64,000 bases of DNA from contig NZ_BMYS01000002.1 in assembly GCF_014652395.1 (NCBI RefSeq), forward strand, positions 224,637-288,636. Reading direction: 5' to 3'. Origin of the DNA: Advenella faeciporci (GTDB taxonomy: Bacteria > Pseudomonadota > Gammaproteobacteria > Burkholderiales > Burkholderiaceae_B). This document shows, piece by piece, positions 1-8,420 of this stretch. The notes beneath the pieces are model-generated. The model saw only the letters and a list, made by a program, of their open reading frames with translations. It did no database searches and was not told the origin of the DNA. The position numbers and the translations under genes are program-made. The first letter of the stretch is position 1, and every line of letters begins with the position of its first letter.

Positions 1-63
1 AGCCATGCGATGCACGCCTGCCGTACTGACGCAATTGACATAATTCAAACGTGGTGATTGCAT
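1..63 (-). CDS. Alpha/beta hydrolase, N-terminal fragment (runs off the window)
   Basis: An ATG at 63-61 on the minus strand is preceded by a good ribosome binding site (GGAGG, 7-8 bases upstream) and stays open for all 21 codons to the window edge. The peptide begins MQSPRLNYVNCVSTAG and continues VHRMA. This resembles from memory the start of alpha/beta-fold hydrolases that sit beside comEC in Alcaligenaceae, but the catalytic part lies outside the window. It follows comEC on the same strand after a gap of about 50 bases. Function is inferred only from this N-terminus. Confidence 0.5.
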   Translation of the reverse strand, partial: MQSPRLNYVNCVSTAGVHRMA

Positions 64-84
64 GACTTTCCTCCAGGAGACACA

Positions 85-97
85 GATAATGATTATC
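85..97 (-). promoter_or_regulatory. Fur-box-like palindrome
   Basis: The minus strand reads GATAATCATTATC, the exact 13-base core of the Fur consensus. Extending to the 19-base consensus gives 16 of 19 matches. It lies between the end of comEC and the start of the partial hydrolase gene, where it could control the latter by iron. No promoter hexamers were assigned. Confidence 0.45.
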
Positions 98-114
98 ACT
101 AGTATATGCCGAGG

Positions 115-2586
115 CTAGCGGGCATGCCAATAGCGTTTTGTTGTGCTGCGCGCGGCAAGCAGGCCAAGCCCCTGTATTGAAGATCGTACGGTTATGGCAC
201 CATCCCTGTCAGTACGCCAGAAAACACTGCCTGCGTCTTCCCAGTGCCGTTGCACCTGCCTGTGTGGATGACCGTAACGATTCAGATAACCGTTCTGGAC
301 AATGGCATGATCGGCTTTCAGGGCTTGAACAAACGGCAGCGAAGAGGAAGTGTTGGCCCCATGATGCGGCACCACCACGACATTGACCTTTTCCAGCCCC
401 AGTTGAACCAGACCGGCCTCCTGTTCAACATGAATATCACCGGTTAACAAGGCACTATGCTGACTGCCCTGTACCTTCAATACACAACTTTGCGCATTGC
501 CACTTTCATTTGGCAAGGGCAGTTGCCCGCTATTCAGGAAAGTAAAACTGACCCCGTCAAAGCTAAAAGCCTGCCCCTGCCCGCAAGGCAGGTAGGCCAG
601 ATCCCGATTTGGCAAGACATAATCTTGGTCAAGTCGTTTTTCCTCCTCTGCCAGGAACCGCTCAAGCCCAAAAGACGCATACGCCATGCCTGTATGGACA
701 CCAGCAATCACGCTGGCAAAACCACCCGCATGATCCACATCGGAATGGGAGACCACCACGGCATCAAGCCGCTTGACGCCCGCCGATCTTAAGTACGGCA
801 GGATTGTCCGGCTACCCGCCTCATTGGCATGGCTGGTTCTGGGCCCGGCATCAAACAGCACGGCATGCCTTTGCGTTAACACCACAACCGCTGTTCCCTG
901 CCCCACATCCAAGGCAATCAGGTTCCAGTAACCGGGCAAGGGCCGGTCTGCTTTACCCAGAAAAACCGGCACCATGAAACACCAGGCCAGGTTCTTATAA
1001 GGCAAGCCCTTGGCCTGACACACGATAAAAACACCTGCCATGGCAAGCAGCAGTCCCCATAAAGCGGGGGTTGCAATATAGATGCTGGCCCACGGTAACT
1101 GGGCAAACCATTGGGTAAGATCAAGCACCCCCTGCAAAATATCATGCGCAAGATTGCCCAGCCACTGAGTGGCGGGTGTGTGCAGGTTTAACAAGGCCAG
1201 CAAGGCAAACAACAATGAAAGCGGGGTAATAACCCAGCCAATCAAGGGAATGGCATAGGCATTTACCAACGGTGAGACCAGCGAAAACTGGCTGAAAAGC
1301 AGAATTAAAAACGGTGCCAGCGCCAGCGTAATCATTAATTGAAACCTGGCCGCCAGCGCAAAGGCAGACAACATTTTTTTGCCCCTGTTTTGCCTATTTA
1401 CACTGCCCTGCTGCGCATGATGGCGTCCCAGCCAGATTAAAACGGCCACGGCAGAAAAAGACAGCCAAAACCCGCTGGACAGCATGGCCCACGGATCCAG
1501 CAACAAAACACCCAGACAAGTTAACAAAAGGATAAAGAAAATGGACATGCGCCAACGAAACAAGATCAAGCCATAGCCAATAGCCAGCATCAGCAACGTT
1601 CTTTGCGCGGGCACCCCCCAGCCCGCCAGCAAACAATAAGCCCATGCAACCAGTAAGCCAACGAAAGCGGCCAAGACATGAATCGAGCGATAGTCTGACA
1701 ACAACTTGCCTTTAAGCTTGATTCTTTTACAGCCCCATAAAACCAGAAAATGGCCTAACACAGCCAGCATCGTGATATGAGACCCGCTGATGGAAACCAG
1801 ATGCGTCACCCCCGACAGGTTGAACAGCTTCCAGTCATCCTGGGCAATACCATTCTGGTCTCCCATAACCAGCGCCACCATTACGGAACCATAACGTTTA
1901 TCTTTCAGGTAAGGCAGCATGGCCGAACGCACCTGGTCACGCAATCTTTCAACCGCAATGGCAAAACTGCTGAACGGCTCATCGGCCAACAGTTTGGGCT
2001 GGCCTTTTACCGCCCCCATGGCCCTGATGTTATTGGCAAAGGCATGGGTTTCATAATCAAATCCATTGGGATTCATGGCACCATGCACACGTTTAAGTTT
2101 CAAGGACATTTCCCAAACCTGGCCAGGCCTGATAAGCGGAAGTTTATCGTTGATATCCTTGGGCTTGCCGTAAATGCCCGGCCAGGTGCCTGCCTGCCAG
2201 CGAACCTGTATATGTACTGGAATTCCCTGTATGGAAAAGCGGTCCAGCACCTTGGCCTTGAACTGTACATAGTCTGGCCCATATAAGGCAATTTCAGCTA
2301 CACGCAAGACAACCCGGCTTGTTTTGTTTTCATGAATGGAAGCAAGGCTGTCAGCCAGCCGCAGCTGGCCTTTATGGGTGGCATAAGCCATGCCCAGCAA
2401 GAAGCACAACACGCCAAGAAGAAGGGCTTTCAGGCCCGGAAATGGACTTGGCCACACACATAGCCAGGCAAGCAGGGATAAGCCTGCCAGCAAGCTGATG
2501 ATGGCTAGAGAAGGCAAGTCTGGCAATAATTGAACACCTGCTATGCCCAGGCAAGCTCCCGCCAGGCAAATCCAGTAAACCCGCAT
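115..2586 (-). CDS. comEC: ComEC/Rec2 family DNA internalization protein
   Basis: This 823-residue polytopic inner-membrane protein has the three-part layout of ComEC: N-terminal membrane segments with a soluble DUF4131-like part, a central Competence domain of many hydrophobic helices (about residues 230-540, beginning near HLVSISGSHITML), and a C-terminal metallo-beta-lactamase domain from about residue 555. Metal-binding motifs HSDVDHAGG (about 614) and VVPHHGANTSSS (about 738) are intact. ComEC forms the channel for single-stranded DNA during transformation. The gene ends a minus-strand series lolC-lolD-tatD-comEC. Length is normal for proteobacterial ComEC. Whether the strain is naturally competent cannot be judged here. 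Confidence 0.93.
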   Translation of the reverse strand: MRVYWICLAGACLGIAGVQLLPDLPSLAIISLLAGLSLLAWLCVWPSPFPGLKALLLGVLCFLLGMAYATHKGQLRLADSLASIHENKTSRVVLRVAEIALYGPDYVQFKAKVLDRFSIQGIPVHIQVRWQAGTWPGIYGKPKDINDKLPLIRPGQVWEMSLKLKRVHGAMNPNGFDYETHAFANNIRAMGAVKGQPKLLADEPFSSFAIAVERLRDQVRSAMLPYLKDKRYGSVMVALVMGDQNGIAQDDWKLFNLSGVTHLVSISGSHITMLAVLGHFLVLWGCKRIKLKGKLLSDYRSIHVLAAFVGLLVAWAYCLLAGWGVPAQRTLLMLAIGYGLILFRWRMSIFFILLLTCLGVLLLDPWAMLSSGFWLSFSAVAVLIWLGRHHAQQGSVNRQNRGKKMLSAFALAARFQLMITLALAPFLILLFSQFSLVSPLVNAYAIPLIGWVITPLSLLFALLALLNLHTPATQWLGNLAHDILQGVLDLTQWFAQLPWASIYIATPALWGLLLAMAGVFIVCQAKGLPYKNLAWCFMVPVFLGKADRPLPGYWNLIALDVGQGTAVVVLTQRHAVLFDAGPRTSHANEAGSRTILPYLRSAGVKRLDAVVVSHSDVDHAGGFASVIAGVHTGMAYASFGLERFLAEEEKRLDQDYVLPNRDLAYLPCGQGQAFSFDGVSFTFLNSGQLPLPNESGNAQSCVLKVQGSQHSALLTGDIHVEQEAGLVQLGLEKVNVVVVPHHGANTSSSLPFVQALKADHAIVQNGYLNRYGHPHRQVQRHWEDAGSVFWRTDRDGAITVRSSIQGLGLLAARSTTKRYWHAR

Positions 2587-2645
2587 GACATTCTTTGTGC
2601 GCTGAAAAGCAGATTCTACTCAAGGGGCTCAACAAAAAACCGCTA

Positions 2646-3446
2646 TCAGGACAATATCATCCGTGGCAAAACCCGTCGGGCATTATTGGCCGTGGTTTGG
2701 CTGATGTGCGCAAGGCTTTCCTGCCTTAAAGTGGCCAACTCCCCGGCAATACGGGCAATTTGACCGGGCGTGTTGCGCCGGTTGGGCTCATGCAGCCAGG
2801 CCGGAGGGATATCCGGCGAGTCGGTTTCCAGCACCAGACTGGAAAGATCCAGTTCACTGGCCAGGCGACGTATTTGCAAAGAACGGGTATAGGTCATGGC
2901 GCCCCCTAGCCCCAGGGCAAAGCCCAACTCAATAAAGGCCCGGGCCTGCTGGCAACTGCCATTAAAGGCGTGGGCAATACCGCCAGATAAGGAAAACCGG
3001 CGTAAATACTTCAGCAGTGTGTCCTGTGATTTGCGTACATGCAAAATAACCGGCAAATTGAATTGTTTGGCCAGACTTAACTGGGCCGAGTAAAAATATT
3101 CCTGCCGCTCCCGCTGTACGCCACTGGCAATGTCGGTCACAAAAAAATCCAGACCGATTTCGCCCACCCCGACAAAGCGGGGGTCATCCATGGAACGGGC
3201 AATTTCCTGTTCCAGCAAGTCCAGGTCTTTATCTTGCGCTTTATGCACATACATGGGATGAATACCCAAGGCATAAAAGCCCCCATCAATGCGGTGCGCC
3301 AGGTTTCTTACCGTGGCAAAATTGCTTTGCTCCACGGCTGGAATCACCATGATCTTGACTCCTTGCGCATGGGCATCCGCAATAACTTCATCGCGGTCAT
3401 GATCAAATTCGGCCGCATCCAAGTGGCAATGTGTATCAATAAGCAT
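2646..3446 (-). CDS. TatD family metal-dependent hydrolase
   Basis: The 266-residue protein starts MLIDTHCHLDAAEF, with the HxH metal pair at residues 6 and 8, and carries the further TatD motifs GEIGLDF (about 97), LHVRKS, HAFNGS and ETDSPDIPP. These are the divalent-metal ligands of the TIM-barrel TatD DNase family. Family members act as 3'-5' exonucleases on DNA or RNA, and some have other substrates. The gene lies between lolD and comEC on the same strand. The paralogue (YcfH, YjjV or TatD type) cannot be fixed from the sequence. Confidence 0.9.
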   Translation of the reverse strand: MLIDTHCHLDAAEFDHDRDEVIADAHAQGVKIMVIPAVEQSNFATVRNLAHRIDGGFYALGIHPMYVHKAQDKDLDLLEQEIARSMDDPRFVGVGEIGLDFFVTDIASGVQRERQEYFYSAQLSLAKQFNLPVILHVRKSQDTLLKYLRRFSLSGGIAHAFNGSCQQARAFIELGFALGLGGAMTYTRSLQIRRLASELDLSSLVLETDSPDIPPAWLHEPNRRNTPGQIARIAGELATLRQESLAHISQTTANNARRVLPRMILS

Positions 3447-3523
3447 GGCTGCACCTGTTTACACAGCGGTAACAATGAATCCCTGTCTGCACGCCCCGCA
3501 TCAGGCGTTAAACAAATGAATGT

Positions 3524-4228
3524 TTAAACGGGCACATCGGTTTTGCTATCCAGCAGGCCTTTTTCCATGACCAGTTGGCGGTCTGCGAGCTCGGCCAGCT
3601 TGGGATCGTGAGTCACAATCACAAAAGCCGTATTGAATTCCTTATTGACCGATTTTAACAGGGCAAACATATTCTGGGCTGTTTCCCTGTCAAGGTTGCC
3701 GGTGGGTTCATCGGCCAGCACACAGACCGGGTTGGCCACAAGGGCACGGGCCAGGGCCACCCGCTGACGCTCGCCCCCGGAAAGCTGGCTGGGTTTATGA
3801 GTTACCCGTTCAGCCAGCCCCACTTTAGCCAACACCTGTTCGGCCATTTTGCGTGCCATGCCACGATCCATCCTTCTTACAATCAAGGGCATGGCCACGT
3901 TATCAAGCGCGCTGAATTCGGGCAGCAAATGGTGAAACTGGTACACAAAACCCAGGCTCTGGTTGCGAATCTGGCTGCGTTGTTTCTCAGACAACCCGGC
4001 TGTGCGGGTTCCGTTCACCAGCACTTCACCGGAAGTGGGCTCATCGAGCAGGCCCAGGGTATGCAACAAGGTGCTTTTACCAGAACCCGAAGCTCCAATA
4101 ATGGCCACCATTTCACCCTGTGCCACATCCAGGTCTATGCCTTTGAGGATATCCAGCCGTGTATTGCCGTCTTCGTAATATTTGACAATAGACTTTGCCT
4201 GCAAGGCATATTTTTTTTCATCAATCAT
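3524..4228 (-). CDS. lolD: Lipoprotein-releasing ABC transporter, ATP-binding subunit
   Basis: This 234-residue ATPase has Walker A GASGSGKST (about 43-51), signature LSGGERQRVALARAL, Walker B CVLADEPTG and the H-loop VTHD. The spacing and the text around them match LolD. With LolC/E it extracts lipoproteins from the inner membrane and hands them to LolA. It overlaps the end of the permease gene by 8 bases, so the two are translationally coupled. MacB-type ATPases are the alternative, but the partner is clearly LolC/E-like. Confidence 0.93.
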   Translation of the reverse strand: MIDEKKYALQAKSIVKYYEDGNTRLDILKGIDLDVAQGEMVAIIGASGSGKSTLLHTLGLLDEPTSGEVLVNGTRTAGLSEKQRSQIRNQSLGFVYQFHHLLPEFSALDNVAMPLIVRRMDRGMARKMAEQVLAKVGLAERVTHKPSQLSGGERQRVALARALVANPVCVLADEPTGNLDRETAQNMFALLKSVNKEFNTAFVIVTHDPKLAELADRQLVMEKGLLDSKTDVPV

Positions 4229-5498
4229 GGCGCAATACCTCGGCAGGTTGCAAACGGGAAGCTCTCCAGCTCGGGTAAAGGGTGGCCAGTATGGAAAGCA
4301 CCAAGGATGTCAGGCCCACTGCGGTAATATCGCTGATTTCAGGATGGGATGGCAACTGGCTGACAAAATAAATGCTGGGATCAAGAAAATGAATGCCGAA
4401 CAGGTTTTCAATAAATGGAATGATGACATCAATATTGTAAGCCACGAGGCAACCCAGGAAAACGCCCATAAAAGTGCCCACAATACCAATCAAAGAACCC
4501 TGAACCAGAAATATCCGGGCTACTTCTGCCGGACTGGCTCCCAGTGTTCTTAAAATCGCGATATCCGATTGCTTGTCCTTGACTGCCATCACCAGCGAAG
4601 ACAGCAGGTTAAAGGCAGCCACGGCAATAATCAGAGCCAGAATCAGGAACATCATTCTTTTTTCTGTCTTGACGGCGGCAAACCAGGTTCGGTTATCTTG
4701 CGTCCAGTCACGGGCCACAATACCCTGGGGCAGGCTGAACATTAATTGATTGGCCACTTCCGGGGCTTCCAGCATGTCCTTGACTTTAAGCCTTACCCCT
4801 GCCAGCCCCATGTTGCGAAACAGCACGGCACCATCGCGGGCGGCAATAAAAGCCAGGCTGGAATCGTATTCATAATGGCCTGAAGAAAAAATGCCGGAAA
4901 TGGTGAATTGACGCATGCGCGGTGTAAAGCCTGCCGGGTTGATGGAGCCCTGGGGAGACATCACCAGCAGGGTATCGCCAACATTAACCCCCATCTGATT
5001 GGCCAGCGTTTGACCAATCACCATATTAAATGTGCCTGGCTGCAGCGAATCCAGGGAACCACGAATGATTTGATCGGGCAATTCAGACACCTTGCCTTCA
5101 TTGGCCGGGTCCAATCCGCGAATTTCAACCCCTTTCAGGACATTGCCACGTGCCAGCATGCCTGAAGAGGCGACAAAAGCGGAAGCGCCCACGACTTCAG
5201 GGTTTTTTTCGGCTTCGCTGGCCAGGTTTTGCCAGTCTTCCAGGGCACTTACCGCATCAACTTGCGGGTTAAACAGTTGAATGTGTGGCAACACCGACAA
5301 CATGCGATCGCGCACATCCACCTGGAATCCGTTCATCACGGACATGACAATAATAAGTGCGGCCACACCCAGCGCAATGCCTGCCATTGAGCTGCCAGCA
5401 ATGAAAGAAACAAAGCGGTCGCGCTTTTTTCCGCGCCCTTTTGCCCTTGTCAATCCCGCATATCGGGAACCAATCCATAATTCGTAAGGTATTTTCAC
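4221..5498 (-). CDS. lolC: Lipoprotein-releasing ABC transporter permease LolC/LolE
   Basis: The 425-residue protein begins MKIPYELWIGSRYAGL, the conserved N-terminus of LolC/E. It has one N-terminal membrane helix (about 30-55), a large periplasmic domain and three C-terminal helices (about 275-415). The start codon is GTG at 5498-5496. Its start at the family N-terminus supports this choice although no strong Shine-Dalgarno is visible. Only one permease gene is present, as in lineages where a single LolF-like protein replaces the LolC/LolE pair. It is first in the lolC-lolD-tatD-comEC series and diverges from the RpfE-like gene across 35 bases. Confidence 0.9.
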   Translation of the reverse strand: MKIPYELWIGSRYAGLTRAKGRGKKRDRFVSFIAGSSMAGIALGVAALIIVMSVMNGFQVDVRDRMLSVLPHIQLFNPQVDAVSALEDWQNLASEAEKNPEVVGASAFVASSGMLARGNVLKGVEIRGLDPANEGKVSELPDQIIRGSLDSLQPGTFNMVIGQTLANQMGVNVGDTLLVMSPQGSINPAGFTPRMRQFTISGIFSSGHYEYDSSLAFIAARDGAVLFRNMGLAGVRLKVKDMLEAPEVANQLMFSLPQGIVARDWTQDNRTWFAAVKTEKRMMFLILALIIAVAAFNLLSSLVMAVKDKQSDIAILRTLGASPAEVARIFLVQGSLIGIVGTFMGVFLGCLVAYNIDVIIPFIENLFGIHFLDPSIYFVSQLPSHPEISDITAVGLTSLVLSILATLYPSWRASRLQPAEVLRHD

Positions 5499-5533
5499 AA
5501 GCGTAAATGATTCACAAAGATTACAATTCCAAC

Positions 5534-6466
5534 ATGGATATTGTTATTTCAGGGATACTTCCCCACTCATCGATTGCTTCTGAACTGGCCAGGCAGGCGG
5601 CCAAAGCCGCGCCGACCCTGTTTCAAAAACTGGAAAACAGCAAGGGAACCGTGCATTTGCTCGACCCCAACGAAACCGGCTGTACGCCTTTTGAATACTG
5701 GCAACTGGAGCACCACCAATTCACGCCTGCCGGGCAGCAAAATCATGCTGCCGGACTTGGACCGCTTTATTCCCCCCATTCACACAACCGGGATCAACCC
5801 GTTTGGCTTCTGGAACTGGCACACATTGCGCTGGGCGCATCCAATGCCACTTTACTTACTGCCGATGATCTGGTCATATCGGAATCAGAAAGCTTAGCAT
5901 TATTTGAAAGTGCGCAGGTTGTTTTTTCCGAGAGCCCTTTCAAATTACTGCAACATGGTACGTGCCGCTGGCACATTGAAGTACCACCGGACATGGTTTT
6001 ACCCTCTTTAAGCCCTAATGTTATTGCCAGCGGTTATCTTAATAACTGGTGGCCACAAGATGCGCAAAGCCGCCTGTTACGCAAACTGCTCAATGCGCTC
6101 CAGGTAGAATGGCATGAACATCCCGTCAACCAGGAACGGCAACAAAAAAACCGGCCACTTATTAACGGTGCCTGGGTCTTTGGCGGTGCCACGCCTTCAC
6201 AACTGCAGGCGGCCACCGCCGTAACCCCGCCACGCCTCCTGCAGCAACTTGAAACTTCACACCGCAAGCAGGATTGGGGCCAATGGCTGGCCATCCTGGC
6301 TAAACTGGAGCAAGATGTTTTCAGCCCTTTGCTTGCCAATAAGGACGACAGACTCGTTCTGACCGGCTATGATCGGCTGGTTGTCGTCACTCCAGGCCGC
6401 ATGCCTGTCTGGCTGGGTAAACTTTTAAATCGCAATCAACAATGGAAGGACTGGTGGTGTCAGTAA
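5534..6466 (+). CDS. RpfE-like conserved protein of unknown function
   Basis: This soluble protein of about 310 residues resembles the conserved protein called RpfE-type in Burkholderiales and Xanthomonas, which sits next to recJ. The start MDIVISG fits the family; an in-frame ATG at 5507 would add nine residues, and neither has a convincing ribosome binding site. The C-terminal part (about 250-310) contains the conserved segment LVLTGYDRLVVVTPG. Some relatives are annotated as phosphoglycerate-mutase-like, but I see no catalytic signature of that family. The 3' end overlaps recJ, implying co-transcription. Function is unknown; recognition is by context and overall pattern. Confidence 0.6.
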   Translation: MDIVISGILPHSSIASELARQAAKAAPTLFQKLENSKGTVHLLDPNETGCTPFEYWQLEHHQFTPAGQQNHAAGLGPLYSPHSHNRDQPVWLLELAHIALGASNATLLTADDLVISESESLALFESAQVVFSESPFKLLQHGTCRWHIEVPPDMVLPSLSPNVIASGYLNNWWPQDAQSRLLRKLLNALQVEWHEHPVNQERQQKNRPLINGAWVFGGATPSQLQAATAVTPPRLLQQLETSHRKQDWGQWLAILAKLEQDVFSPLLANKDDRLVLTGYDRLVVVTPGRMPVWLGKLLNRNQQWKDWWCQ

Positions 6467-8160
6467 AAATAAGTGACCGGGCGCAAAATCCCGGCTATCA
6501 GCAACAATTGGAAAACGCGGGCATTCATACCCTGCTGGCCCGGCTTTGGGCCGCCCGTGGCGTTAATGATCCCGCCCAAACGCAACCGCATTGGCAAAAC
6601 ATGCTGGCGCCTTCCCTGCTTTCCGAAGTAAACCGGGCAGCCAGCCTGCTGGCCGATGCCATCGAGCAAAGAAAAAAACTCCTGATTATTGCCGACTATG
6701 ACTGTGACGGCGCGACAGCCTGCGCAACAGGCGTACGTGCCCTGCGCCAGATGGGCGCCGATATTGATTTTCTGGTACCCAACCGCTTTGAAACCGGCTA
6801 TGGTTTATCGCCGGCCGTGGTTAGCCTGGCCTGCCAGCATCCCAATGGCAAACCCGACATCCTGATTACGGTTGATAACGGCATTGCCAGTGTTGAAGGC
6901 GTGCAGGCGGCGCGCGAAGAAAGCATGGAAGTAATTGTAACCGACCATCACTTGCCCGGTGACACCCTGCCCGATGCCCTGTGTATCGTCAATCCAAACA
7001 AGCCCGGCTGCACTTTTCCGTCCAAGAGCCTGGCGGGCGTGGGGGTTATTTTCTATGTCATGCTGGCCCTGCGTGCGGAAATGCGTCAACGCGGGCACTT
7101 TGACCCCAAAGGCGGGCCCAGGCTGGATAACCTTGCCGATCTGTTGGCCTTGGGCACCGTCGCTGATGTTGTCCGCTTAGACAGCAATAACCGCCTGCTG
7201 GTTACCCAGGGGCTTAACAAAATCCGCAAGGGCCACCTGCAGCCAGGCATCAAAGCCCTGTTCATGGTTGCCGGCGGCAACTTCCAAGAAGCCAGTGCAA
7301 CCGACCTGGGCTTTAAAATTGGTCCTCGCATCAATGCCGCTGGCCGTCTGGCTGACATGAGCCTGGGCATTCGCTGCTTAATCACCGATGACGAAACCGA
7401 GGCCCTGCATTTGGCCCGGCAACTGGATGAAATCAATCATCAACGCCGCTCTATTGAACATGAAATGAGCGAACAGGCCCTGGCCACGCTGGCTTCCCCT
7501 GAAAGCGCCCAATCGGCCAGCATTTGCGTCTTTAATGAAAGCTGGCACCAGGGAGTGGTTGGTATTGTGGCTTCCCGCCTGAAAGAAAAATTCTGGAAAC
7601 CCACCCTGGCCTTTGCCCCGGCCGACAATGATGAATTGCGCGGATCAGGACGCTCGATACCCGAACTGCACCTGCGTGATGCACTTGATTTGGTATCCAA
7701 ACGTCATCCTGGCATGATCCTGAAATTTGGCGGACACGCCATGGCGGCCGGGCTCTCGCTTAAAACCGCGTACTTCAAGGCGTTTGCAAGCGCCTTTAAC
7801 GAAGCGGTACAGGAAATGACGGGCACCAGCAGCTTTGAACCCCTGCTTGAAACAGACGGCTCACTGGATCCCGTTTATGCCAATGCTGAAACCGCTTTAC
7901 TGTTGCAAAACCAGGTTTGGGGAGCCGGCTTTCCCGCCCCGCTTTTCAGGGATGTATACCGCATCCGCAACCAAAGGCTGCTCAAAGACAAACACCTTAA
8001 ATTAAAAGTTGAACGTAACCAGGTTCTGTATGATGCCATCTGGTTCAACCAGCAGGAATCTTTGCCCGAATACGCCGAACTGGTTTATGAACTGGTACCT
8101 AATCAATGGAATGGCGTGGTATCGGCACAACTGCTTGTAAAACATGCCCGGGATGCCTGA
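6457..8160 (+). CDS. recJ: Single-stranded-DNA-specific 5'-3' exonuclease RecJ
   Basis: RecJ degrades single-stranded DNA 5' to 3' in RecF-pathway recombination and mismatch repair. The protein (about 567 residues) carries the DHH phosphoesterase motifs: IADYDCDGATA (about 76-86), VTDHHLPGD (about 161), the GTVADVV motif and a DHHA1 domain with FGGHAMAAG (about 427). An OB-like region follows. Start: GTG at 6457 lies 6 bases after AAGGA, so I prefer it to the ATG at 6442, which is inside the Shine-Dalgarno context. The gene overlaps the RpfE-like gene by about 10 codons and is followed at once by a small lipoprotein gene. Confidence 0.94.
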   Translation: MSVKISDRAQNPGYQQQLENAGIHTLLARLWAARGVNDPAQTQPHWQNMLAPSLLSEVNRAASLLADAIEQRKKLLIIADYDCDGATACATGVRALRQMGADIDFLVPNRFETGYGLSPAVVSLACQHPNGKPDILITVDNGIASVEGVQAAREESMEVIVTDHHLPGDTLPDALCIVNPNKPGCTFPSKSLAGVGVIFYVMLALRAEMRQRGHFDPKGGPRLDNLADLLALGTVADVVRLDSNNRLLVTQGLNKIRKGHLQPGIKALFMVAGGNFQEASATDLGFKIGPRINAAGRLADMSLGIRCLITDDETEALHLARQLDEINHQRRSIEHEMSEQALATLASPESAQSASICVFNESWHQGVVGIVASRLKEKFWKPTLAFAPADNDELRGSGRSIPELHLRDALDLVSKRHPGMILKFGGHAMAAGLSLKTAYFKAFASAFNEAVQEMTGTSSFEPLLETDGSLDPVYANAETALLLQNQVWGAGFPAPLFRDVYRIRNQRLLKDKHLKLKVERNQVLYDAIWFNQQESLPEYAELVYELVPNQWNGVVSAQLLVKHARDA

Positions 8161-8161
8161 A

Positions 8162-8323
8162 ATGATGAAGAAACTTTCCTGCCTGACAGGCTTGCTTGCA
8201 TTTGCCTTTTTGACGGCAGGCTGTACAAATATGCAAAGCCCCAGCGCCCCCATTGACAATGTCATCAATACCGTTGGTGATGCCTTTGGCAATGTATCCG
8301 GTCATAAATCAACCAGACCATAA
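8162..8323 (+). CDS. Small lipoprotein (53 aa)
   Basis: A short reading frame begins one base after the recJ stop codon (tandem ATG ATG). It encodes a lysine-bearing N-terminus, a hydrophobic stretch and the lipobox LTAGC, with the lipidated cysteine at residue 21. The mature part is only about 33 residues and ends GHKSTRP. It looks like the small entericidin-like or otherwise uncharacterised lipoproteins found after housekeeping genes. It shares the recJ transcript and ends just before a strong terminator. No function can be given. Confidence 0.6.
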   Translation: MMKKLSCLTGLLAFAFLTAGCTNMQSPSAPIDNVINTVGDAFGNVSGHKSTRP

Positions 8324-8339
8324 AATCTTTTCAATACCC

Positions 8340-8363
8340 AAAGCCCTTTTCAGGGCTTTTTTG
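8340..8363 (+). terminator. Rho-independent terminator after recJ and the small lipoprotein gene
   Basis: AAGCCC, a TTTTCA loop and GGGCTT form a hairpin followed by a run of T. It closes the RpfE-like/recJ/lipoprotein unit before prfB. Confidence 0.85.
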
Positions 8364-8420
8364 TTGTCATGCGTTAAAATGTAGGGTTAGCAAAAATAAA
8401 ATTTGATCTTAGGAAATATA

